A stretch of DNA of 5,153 nt, taken from assembly GCA_947305345.1 (NCBI GenBank), contig CAMZDH010000060.1, positions 1 through 5,153 of the forward strand, read 5' to 3'. This document shows, piece after piece, positions 1 through 5,153 of this stretch. The position numbers and the translations under genes were made by a program. The notes beneath the pieces were generated by a model. That model had not been told where the DNA came from and did no database searches. It was given only the letters and a program-made list of their open reading frames with translations. Position 1 is the stretch's first letter. Each line of letters starts with the position of its first letter. Origin of the DNA: an uncultured Lachnospiraceae bacterium. Lineage in GTDB: Bacteria > Bacillota > Clostridia > Lachnospirales > Lachnospiraceae.

Positions 1-60
1 TATCAATATGAAGGTAGAGTAATGGGTCCTAATTATCCTATATTTCAAAAAGGATGAATT
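1..60 (+). other. AT-rich leader or tail of an upstream gene before phoH
   Basis: This stretch has 17 G/C in 60 bases by hand count, far below the genes that follow. Two reading frames are open from the window edge. Frame 2 ends at TAA 20-22 after INMKVE. Frame 1 ends at TGA 55-57 after 18 codons, YQYEGRVMGPNYPIFQKG. An ATG at 22-24 in frame 1 overlaps the frame 2 stop (TAATG) and is preceded by GAAGG at 10-14, so an 11-codon ORF (22-57) is formally possible. In many clostridia and bacilli the gene before phoH is yqfD, but neither tail is recognisable to me as YqfD. It may be non-coding leader or the last codons of an unidentified gene. I see no clear promoter with both -35 and -10 boxes. Confidence 0.4.
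49..54 (+). promoter_or_regulatory. Ribosome binding site of phoH, supporting the TTG start
   Basis: AAAGGA lies 6 bases before TTG at 61-63, a normal spacing for a Gram-positive Shine-Dalgarno. The ATG inside it (54-56) is in another frame and meets a stop after 11 codons, so it is not the phoH start. The later in-frame TTG codons at 76 and 82 have no comparable site upstream. The site lies in the 3' arm of a possible hairpin (33-39 with 51-57). Confidence 0.7.
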
Positions 61-1038
61 TTGGATACTGCGATTTTGGATTTGAATGATGCGGCTTCCG
101 ATTATGCCCGGGTCTTCGGACCGAACGACGCGATCTTGAAGCGGATCGAAAAGGAGACCGGCACCGCCGGCGTCGTCCGGAACAGCTCCCTGATCTTAAC
201 GGGACGTGAACCGGAACGCGCGAAGGAAGTGCTGACGACGCTTTTTGAACTCGTAAAGAGCGGCAGGGAGGTGTCCGTCGAAGACGCGGCATACGCGTTG
301 GAACTCTCTAAACAGCATCAGGAAAAGGAACTTTTAACCCTCGACAAAGAGGTCGTTTCACATACGTTCTCGGGAAAGCCGATCCAGCCGAAGACGCTCG
401 GACAGAAGCGTTACACGGACGCGCTCCGGGAGAGCATGGTCGTTTTCGCGATCGGCCCCGCCGGTACGGGAAAGACGTATCTTGCGATCGCGAACGCCGT
501 GGAGGCCTTCCGCAACCAGGAGGTCTCGAGGATCATTCTGACGCGTCCCGCGATCGAAGCCGGAGAAAAACTCGGATACCTGCCGGGCGATCTGCAGAGT
601 AAGATCGATCCGTACCTCCGGCCGCTCTACGATGCGTTGTTCCAGATCATGGGCACCGAACAGTTCAATCATCACATGGAGCGCGGCGAGATCGAAGTCG
701 CGCCGCTTGCCTATATGCGCGGCCGGACGCTCGACAACGCCTACATCATTCTCGACGAGGCACAGAATACGACGCCGGCCCAGATGAAGATGTTCTTAAC
801 GCGTCTCGGGTTTCATTCGAAATGCGTGATCACCGGCGACCGTACGCAGAAGGATCTGCCGAAGGGCACGGAATCCGGGCTCGATACCGCGGAGCGCGTA
901 CTGAAAAACATTCCGGAGATCCGCTTCATCGAGCTTGGCCGGCAGGACGTCGTCCGGCATCCGCTGGTGCAGAAAATCGTCGAAGCCTATGAAAAATACG
1001 AGAATAAGGCCGTATCCGGCCAATCGAGGAAAAAATGA
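61..1038 (+). CDS. phoH: PhoH family P-loop ATPase
   Basis: This is a complete 325-residue cytoplasmic ATPase, a usual length for bacterial PhoH. The N-terminal part (about residues 10-90) carries the family opening VFGPNDAILKRIEKETG, followed by a small alpha/beta domain. The ATPase core (about 105-310) has the Walker A motif GPAGTGKT at 132-139, the PhoH signature TRPAIEAGEKLGYLPGD at 161-177, Walker B IILDEAQNT at 229-237 (D232, E233), ITGD at 257-260 as the sensor-like strand, and the closing VVRHPLVQ at 297-304. The start is TTG at 61 with AAAGGA 6 bases upstream. The biological role of the family is not settled; the usual association with YbeY and Era suggests a role in RNA or ribosome metabolism, and ATP hydrolysis is expected from the intact motifs. 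It is the first full gene of the unit and its stop overlaps the ybeY start (ATGA 1035-1038). All key residues are present, with no sign of damage. Confidence 0.96.
   Translation: MDTAILDLNDAASDYARVFGPNDAILKRIEKETGTAGVVRNSSLILTGREPERAKEVLTTLFELVKSGREVSVEDAAYALELSKQHQEKELLTLDKEVVSHTFSGKPIQPKTLGQKRYTDALRESMVVFAIGPAGTGKTYLAIANAVEAFRNQEVSRIILTRPAIEAGEKLGYLPGDLQSKIDPYLRPLYDALFQIMGTEQFNHHMERGEIEVAPLAYMRGRTLDNAYIILDEAQNTTPAQMKMFLTRLGFHSKCVITGDRTQKDLPKGTESGLDTAERVLKNIPEIRFIELGRQDVVRHPLVQKIVEAYEKYENKAVSGQSRKK
1026..1030 (+). promoter_or_regulatory. Ribosome binding site of ybeY inside the phoH 3' end
   Basis: GAGGA sits 4 bases before the ATG at 1035. It lies within the last phoH codons, and the ATGA overlap (1035-1038) places the phoH stop on the ybeY start. 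This arrangement favours re-initiation by ribosomes finishing phoH, and it supports the ATG at 1035 as the true start. Confidence 0.7.
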
Positions 1039-1541
1039 CGCTCTGCCTGGAAAATGAAAGCGAACTGTCTTTCGGTTTTGACCTAGAAGAAACCGCAAAA
1101 CTGGTCGCGGAAGAAGCATTGATAGAAGAGAACTGCCCTTATGAATGCGAGATCAACGTGCTTCTGACCGATGACGGCTCGATCCGCGAGATCAACCGCG
1201 TTCAGCGTTCGATTGACAGTGCGACGGACGTATTGTCGTTTCCGATGCTTTCGTTTGAAACGCCAGCGGATTTTGGCGATGTTGAAAATGCATATGCGGA
1301 CGCGTTTGATCCGGAGACCGGGGAGCTTTTACTCGGCGACATCGTGATCTCCATGGATCACGTAAAAGCGCAGGCGTTGGAATACGGCCATTCCGAGCGC
1401 CGCGAATTCGCTTTTCTTGTCGCGCACAGCATGCTGCATCTGATGGGCTACGACCATATGAAAGACGAAGAACGCGCCGTCATGGAGGAGAAACAGCGTC
1501 AGATCTTAAATACGCTGAAGATCACACGGGAGAACGCATGA
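1035..1541 (+). CDS. ybeY: Endoribonuclease YbeY / rRNA maturation factor
   Basis: This complete 168-residue protein belongs to the UPF0054 family, a zinc-dependent single-strand endoribonuclease that acts in 16S rRNA 3' end maturation and 70S ribosome quality control. The metal site HSMLHLMGYDH is at 131-141, giving the three ligands H131, H135 and H141. The family motifs TDVLSFPM (64-71) and GDIVIS (101-106) are intact, and R58 sits where the conserved arginine before the TDVLSFP strand is expected. An acidic loop of about 27 residues (74-100, ending in FDPETGELLLGD) matches the longer form seen in clostridia and bacilli. Start ATG 1035 overlaps the phoH stop, and the TGA stop (1539-1541) overlaps the start of the flippase gene. 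Most Bacillota have ybeY near phoH with dgkA and era following; here a flippase follows. No defect is visible. Confidence 0.97.
   Translation: MTLCLENESELSFGFDLEETAKLVAEEALIEENCPYECEINVLLTDDGSIREINRVQRSIDSATDVLSFPMLSFETPADFGDVENAYADAFDPETGELLLGDIVISMDHVKAQALEYGHSERREFAFLVAHSMLHLMGYDHMKDEERAVMEEKQRQILNTLKITRENA
1528..1532 (+). promoter_or_regulatory. Ribosome binding site of the flippase gene
   Basis: GGGAG lies 5 bases before ATG 1538, within the last codons of ybeY. The ATGA overlap at 1538-1541 again joins stop and start. This supports the chosen start and implies coupled translation. Confidence 0.65.
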
Positions 1542-3202
1542 AAGAGCGAAATCAAAAGAACGGATACTTCCTTCTGCACGGCGGGATCCTCGCCGTTGCG
1601 TCGATCCTCGTGCGTCTCATCGGGATGCTCTACCGCATTCCGATGGTCAACATCATCGGCTCTGAAGGAAGCGGATATTACGCAAACGCCTATTCCGTGT
1701 ACAATATTCTTTTGCTGCTTTCGTCCTACAGCCTGCCGCTCGCGGTCTCGAAGATCGTGTCCGCGGCGATTTCCAAACGGAAATGGAAGGAAGCGAAAAA
1801 GGTTTTGATCACCTCGCTTGCGTTTTCCGCGTTCAGCGGGACGGTCTTCGCGCTGATCACGTTTTTCGGCGCGGACTTTTTCTGCGGTACGGTCTTAAAG
1901 AGCCCGAATTCGGCCTACGCGTTAAAATGGCTCGCGCCGACGATCTTCATCGTCGCGTTTTTGGGCGTGCTCCGCGGCTTTTTCCAGGGTCACGAGAACA
2001 TGATTCCGACGGCGATCTCCCAGATCATTGAACAGATCGTCAATGCGTGCATGTCGGTCGGCATGGCGGCCGTTTTATTCCATGCGGGGATCGAGCAGGC
2101 CGCGATGGCCGGCAACGCGTCGCTTCCGGCGTCGTTCGGCGCGGGCGGCGGCACGATCGGTACCGGCGCGGGCGCATTGGCTGCGCTGGCGCTGATGATC
2201 GGATTCATCGCCGCTTACTGGAAAACTTTGGAAAAACGCGCGGGACGCGACCGGAGCAAAACCGTCCCTTCTTACGGGCGGCTGCTGCACGTCCTTGTCG
2301 TCACGGCGGTCCCGATCATTTTCTCAACTGCAGTATACAATTCCGTTGACATCATTGACGCTGCGCTCTTTAACCATGCGATGGCTGCCCGCGGCATCGA
2401 AGAGACCGCCTACAGCGCCGTCTGGGGCGACTATAACAACGCGTTCCTATTGCTCGTGCATCTCCCGGTCGCGCTGTCCAGCGCCGTCGCTTCGGCGCTT
2501 GTCCCGTCGCTTGCCGCCGCATACGCGCGGCACGACCGGAATCAGGTGCTTTCGAAGATCTCCCTTGCGATGACCGTGACGCTCCTGTTCTCGATCCCGT
2601 TCGCGTTCGGCGAGATGGCGGTCGGCGGGAATCTCGCGAACCTTCTGTTCTCAAAACTCGGCGAAGCGGCGCCGAAATATCTGACGGTCGGCGGCCTTGC
2701 GGTCATCACGTTCTCGCTTGCGACCGTGACGAACGCGATCCTGCAGGGACTCAACCACATGCAGCGACCGGTCCTGCACGCGCTTGCGGCGCTTGTGCTC
2801 CACGTCCTCTTAATGGTGATCCTCCTGTTCTTATTCAAGGCCGACGTCTACGCGGTCATCGTTTCCTATATCGTTTTCGGCGCGGCCGTCAGCGGATTGA
2901 ACCTCTTTGCGATCTACCGCCTGACCGGCTATACAGTCAAACCGGTGAAAGGCGCATTGCTTCCGGCAGGGGCGGCATTTCTGATGGTGCTGATCTGCCT
3001 CCTCATTGCGTTCCTCGTTTCGAGAGGCATGACCGGAAAACTTGCGGATCTCTTGATCCTATTCCTCTCCGTGCTTTTCGGCGGAGGCGTTTACCTTGTC
3101 TTGATCTTCCTGACCGGCTGCATTACGAAGCGGCAGATCCTGGATCTTCCGAAAGGCGAGAAGATCGCTTCGTTCCTGACGAAGCTGAAACTTTTGAGGT
3201 GA
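1538..3202 (+). CDS. MOP-superfamily lipid flippase (MurJ/YtgP/SpoVB-type)
   Basis: This 554-residue polytopic membrane protein belongs to COG2244 in the MATE/MOP superfamily. Reading hydrophobic stretches by eye gives about 14 helices, near 12-32, 48-70, 92-110, 131-149, 161-182, 208-227, 250-267, 300-325, 340-357, 380-400, 412-434, 436-460, 473-495 and 503-527. Typical YtgP/SpoVB-like segments are RLIGMLYRIPMVNIIG (26-41), SGYYANAYSVYNILLLLS (45-62), SLPLAVSKIVS (65-75), GFFQGHENMIPTAISQIIEQ (147-166) and the soluble tail DLPKGEKI (536-543). R26 and R33 in helix 1 could correspond to the cavity arginines of MurJ, which is an inference. The likely role is moving an undecaprenyl-linked precursor, lipid II or a polysaccharide unit, to the outer membrane face. 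Choosing between a true MurJ (B. subtilis YtgP), SpoVB and a polysaccharide exporter is not possible from this window, so no symbol is given. It overlaps ybeY by 4 bases and ends 4 bases before the next gene. A Gly/Ala-rich loop at about 186-211 is its one noticeable peculiarity. Confidence 0.9.
   Translation: MKERNQKNGYFLLHGGILAVASILVRLIGMLYRIPMVNIIGSEGSGYYANAYSVYNILLLLSSYSLPLAVSKIVSAAISKRKWKEAKKVLITSLAFSAFSGTVFALITFFGADFFCGTVLKSPNSAYALKWLAPTIFIVAFLGVLRGFFQGHENMIPTAISQIIEQIVNACMSVGMAAVLFHAGIEQAAMAGNASLPASFGAGGGTIGTGAGALAALALMIGFIAAYWKTLEKRAGRDRSKTVPSYGRLLHVLVVTAVPIIFSTAVYNSVDIIDAALFNHAMAARGIEETAYSAVWGDYNNAFLLLVHLPVALSSAVASALVPSLAAAYARHDRNQVLSKISLAMTVTLLFSIPFAFGEMAVGGNLANLLFSKLGEAAPKYLTVGGLAVITFSLATVTNAILQGLNHMQRPVLHALAALVLHVLLMVILLFLFKADVYAVIVSYIVFGAAVSGLNLFAIYRLTGYTVKPVKGALLPAGAAFLMVLICLLIAFLVSRGMTGKLADLLILFLSVLFGGGVYLVLIFLTGCITKRQILDLPKGEKIASFLTKLKLLR
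3196..3202 (+). promoter_or_regulatory. Shine-Dalgarno overlapping the flippase stop codon
   Basis: GAGGTGA precedes ATG 3207 by 4 bases. Its last three bases are the TGA stop of the flippase (3200-3202), so termination takes place on the ribosome binding site of the next gene. It fixes the ATG at 3207 as the start. Confidence 0.75.
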
Positions 3203-3206
3203 CGGG

Positions 3207-4430
3207 ATGGACGACGTGCTCGTGCTTGGCGGCGGCGCCTCCGGTATGGCTGCGGCGATCGAGGCCGGAAGACTCGGTGTGTCGGTCCGGATCCTCGAAA
3301 AGAAAGAGCGGCTTGGCAAAAAGCTTCTTCTTACCGGCAACGGAAAATGTAATTATTCCAACTTTTATCTGACAGAACGGAACTACCGGGGACATGCCCC
3401 GGAATTCGTCCTGCCGATCCTGCATAGACATCATACGGAAGACATGCTGACCTGGTTTGAAACGCTCGGCATGCTTTCGACTTCCCGGGACAGCGGGCTC
3501 TATCCGGCGACGGAACGTGCGGAGACTGTCACTTCGATTCTCATAAAGGAACTGAACCGTCTCGGTGTCAAAGTCGATTGCGGCGTTGACGTATTAAAGG
3601 TGACGCCGAAAGAAGATGGATTTACCGTTGAGACGGATCACGGCGCGTATCAAGCGAAAACAGTGATCCTTTCGTTTGGCAGCGAAGCGGGCGTTCAGGA
3701 CGCAAGGCCGTTCCGCGGCGCATCGATCCTGAAGGCACTCGGCCACCAGGTTTATCCAATGCGACCGGCGCTCGTCGCGCTGAAAGGCGAAGAAGGCTTT
3801 GAACCGCTCTGGGCCGGCGTCCGGGTGCACGCAAGCGCCCGCTATTCAGAAGAAACGGAAACCGGAGAAGTACAGCTGAACGACGACGGGATCTCCGGCA
3901 TTCCGGTACTTCAGATCAGCCGTTTCGTCAACGAGGCTTTGCAGGAGTCTCCGGAAGGCGTGAATGTCTGGCTCGACTTTCTGCCGCAGTACGATGAAAC
4001 CGCTTTGAACGGATTTTTAAACCGGGCAAGGGTAGAAGCGCGGGACGGAACCGTCGGAGATTATCTTTTGGGATGGCTTCCGAAAAAACTGCTGATCGCG
4101 GTCTCTGTCCGCGAGAAAGCGCTGTTTCAGAAGAAACTCAAGGACTTGACCGATCGGGAAGCGGCAAGGGTCGTTTCGTTCCTCAAGGCATTTCCTTACC
4201 GCGTGAAGGCGACCGCAGGCTTTGATAAGGCGCAGTCCGCTTCCGGCGGGCTGTCCGTCCGGGAAGTCACGGAACGACTTGAATCGAGGCTCGTTCCCGG
4301 ACTCTACGTCACCGGTGAACTGCTGGACGTCGACGGCATGTGCGGCGGCTATAATCTTCATTTTGCTTTTGCGAGCGGCAGGATCGCGGGCGAGGAAGCC
4401 GCGAAAGCTGTCCTCGGGAGGCACGCATGA
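3207..4430 (+). CDS. HI0933/YhiN-family NAD(P)/FAD-dependent flavoprotein
   Basis: This complete 407-residue cytoplasmic protein belongs to the HI0933-like family (COG2081; E. coli YhiN and B. subtilis YtfP are relatives), whose usual length is about 400-420. The N-terminal dinucleotide fold begins VLVLGGGASGMAAAIEA (4-20), with the acidic end of strand two at E31. It is followed by the family hallmark LGKKLLLTGNGKCNYSN (36-52). The middle (about 180-330) is the inserted substrate-side domain of this family, including DGISGIPVLQISR at 227-239. The C-terminal FAD segment has AQSASGGLSVREV (342-354), LVPGLYVTGELLDVDGMCGG (362-381) and YNLHFAFASGRIAG (382-395), the last two being almost diagnostic. 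FAD binding is expected; the substrate and reaction of the family are unknown to me. Compared with the common AQVTAGGV form, residues 343-349 read QSASGGL, a modest variation. Start ATG 3207 follows GAGGTGA, and the stop overlaps the next start (ATGA 4427-4430). Confidence 0.93.
   Translation: MDDVLVLGGGASGMAAAIEAGRLGVSVRILEKKERLGKKLLLTGNGKCNYSNFYLTERNYRGHAPEFVLPILHRHHTEDMLTWFETLGMLSTSRDSGLYPATERAETVTSILIKELNRLGVKVDCGVDVLKVTPKEDGFTVETDHGAYQAKTVILSFGSEAGVQDARPFRGASILKALGHQVYPMRPALVALKGEEGFEPLWAGVRVHASARYSEETETGEVQLNDDGISGIPVLQISRFVNEALQESPEGVNVWLDFLPQYDETALNGFLNRARVEARDGTVGDYLLGWLPKKLLIAVSVREKALFQKKLKDLTDREAARVVSFLKAFPYRVKATAGFDKAQSASGGLSVREVTERLESRLVPGLYVTGELLDVDGMCGGYNLHFAFASGRIAGEEAAKAVLGRHA
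4416..4421 (+). promoter_or_regulatory. Ribosome binding site of the COG2509 gene
   Basis: GGGAGG lies 5 bases before ATG 4427 and within the last codons of the previous flavoprotein gene. It is among the strongest sites in the window and decides the start of the last gene, whose stop lies outside the window. Confidence 0.72.
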
Positions 4431-5153
4431 TCGTAAACGACGTCGTGCTCCCGGCACCCGCTTCGATGGAAGATCTGTCGAATGCGGTGAAGAAGCGGCT
4501 CCGGCACGAAAGTGTGCGTTCGCTGGTGATACTTAAACACAGCATCGACGCGCGGAAAAAGCCGCAGCTTTACGAAGTCTTTACCGTCGCGGTCAATGAA
4601 GACCCGGCAGTTTACCGCGCTCCCGTTCATTTGCGGGAAACGCTTTCCGGCATATTGAACGCGGACGAGGATCCGACGGTCCTGCCGCTCTGTAACATAA
4701 AACCCGTCGTGATCGCGGGATGCGGTCCGGCCGGTCTCTTTGCTGCGCTGTGGCTCCTTCGGCGGAGGATCCCGGTCGTCCTTCTCGAACGGGGCGGAAA
4801 CGTCGACGAGCGGATCGAAGCGACGAACCGCTTTTTTACCGAGAACATCCTTGATCCCGAATGCAACGTGCAGTTCGGAGAGGGCGGCGCCGGCACGTTT
4901 TCGGACGGAAAGCTCACGACCGGCACGCACCGCACCGTCGTCAACGATATGGTGCTCCGTACGTTCCATGAATTCGGCGCGCCGGAAGAGATCCTCTATG
5001 AAGCAAAGCCGCACATCGGTACGGACCGCCTGACCGGCATCGTCCGGGAAATGCGTTCGGAGATCCTCCGGCTTGGCGGCATCGTCCGGTTCCACGCGTG
5101 CTTAACGGGGATCGAACACGCCGGCAACACCTTAAAGGCAGTTGAGATCAATC
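4427..5153 (+). CDS. COG2509-type FAD-dependent protein, 3' end cut by the window
   Basis: The first 242 codons are present and the frame is open to the last base, so the gene is truncated by the window edge, not broken. Whole proteins of this family are roughly 500-540 residues, so slightly less than half is visible. Residues 1-90 form the small N-terminal domain characteristic of the family, with a basic helix (KKRLR, 22-26) and the motif HSIDARKKPQLYEVF (38-52). Next comes a Rossmann FAD site, VVIAGCGPAGLFAAL (94-108) with E121 at the end of strand two. Then come the hallmarks NVQFGEGGAGTFSDGKL (147-163) and KPHIGTDRL (194-202). The family is annotated as uncharacterised FAD-dependent dehydrogenase; its substrate is unknown to me. 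It is distinct from the preceding HI0933 protein, so this is not a recent tandem duplication. Start ATG 4427 has GGGAGG 5 bases upstream and overlaps the previous stop by 4 bases. Confidence 0.93.
   Translation, partial: MIVNDVVLPAPASMEDLSNAVKKRLRHESVRSLVILKHSIDARKKPQLYEVFTVAVNEDPAVYRAPVHLRETLSGILNADEDPTVLPLCNIKPVVIAGCGPAGLFAALWLLRRRIPVVLLERGGNVDERIEATNRFFTENILDPECNVQFGEGGAGTFSDGKLTTGTHRTVVNDMVLRTFHEFGAPEEILYEAKPHIGTDRLTGIVREMRSEILRLGGIVRFHACLTGIEHAGNTLKAVEIN

Noticed and set aside
39..44. TATATT as a possible -10 promoter box upstream of phoH
   Set aside because: No acceptable -35 hexamer is found about 17 bases upstream. AT-rich DNA gives such hexamers by chance, and a start here would leave almost no leader before the ribosome binding site.
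54..56. ATG as an alternative phoH start
   Set aside because: It is out of frame with phoH, stops after 11 codons, and lies on the Shine-Dalgarno itself.
2047..2349. Arg-rich alternative + frame inside the flippase gene
   Set aside because: It overlaps conserved membrane helices in the real frame. The Arg/Gly-rich composition is typical of an out-of-frame reading of GC-rich DNA.
4017..4457. 146-codon minus-strand open frame across the end of the HI0933 gene
   Set aside because: It lies wholly opposite conserved coding sequence of the HI0933 family, has no recognisable motif, and is best explained as a shadow.
4358..5095. Long 245-codon minus-strand open frame opposite the COG2509 gene
   Set aside because: The + strand here encodes unmistakable FAD motifs in an intact frame. 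The minus frame is rich in Arg and Asp with no recognised domain, as expected from the antisense of GC-rich codons.
61..5153. Search for repeats, CRISPR arrays, tRNA/rRNA genes, terminators and mobile elements
   Set aside because: Coding is continuous, with gaps of at most 4 bases. I saw no spaced direct repeats, no stem followed by a T-run between genes, and no transposase or integrase motifs. The frequent GATC tetramers are explained by preferred ATC and GCG codons.

Overview
The window looks like ordinary chromosomal DNA from a Gram-positive bacterium, most likely Bacillota and probably a Clostridia-type lineage with moderate GC. A hand count of one line near the 3' end gave about 55% GC. 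The reasons for this placement are the protein families (PhoH, YbeY with the long acidic loop common in clostridia, a YtgP/SpoVB-type flippase, a HI0933-family flavoprotein and a COG2509 flavoprotein), strong GGAGG-like ribosome binding sites, a TTG start, and uniform use of the standard bacterial code. I could not assign a genus from sequence alone.

Layout, all on the + strand. Positions 1-60 are a short AT-rich leader or upstream-gene tail. It ends in a good Shine-Dalgarno and the TTG start of phoH (61-1038), a P-loop ATPase. ybeY (1035-1541), the endoribonuclease/rRNA maturation factor, overlaps it by 4 bases. A 14-helix MOP-superfamily lipid flippase of the MurJ/YtgP/SpoVB group (1538-3202) again overlaps by 4 bases. 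After a 4-base gap comes a complete HI0933/YhiN-type FAD protein (3207-4430). A second, different FAD protein of the COG2509 type follows (4427 to beyond the window end), overlapping by 4 bases. There is no intergenic space longer than 4 bases after position 61, and I saw no terminator, tRNA, rRNA, repeat array or mobile element.

The five genes therefore look like one transcription unit with translational coupling at every junction. PhoH and YbeY are classical neighbours tied to RNA and ribosome metabolism. The flippase supplies lipid-linked envelope precursor to the outer face of the membrane. The two flavoproteins are widely conserved, but their substrates are not known to me. The joint presence of ribosome maturation, envelope export and two unassigned oxidoreductases in one unit is the most interesting aspect. 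I found no convincing sign of a new defence, mobile or RNA-guided system.
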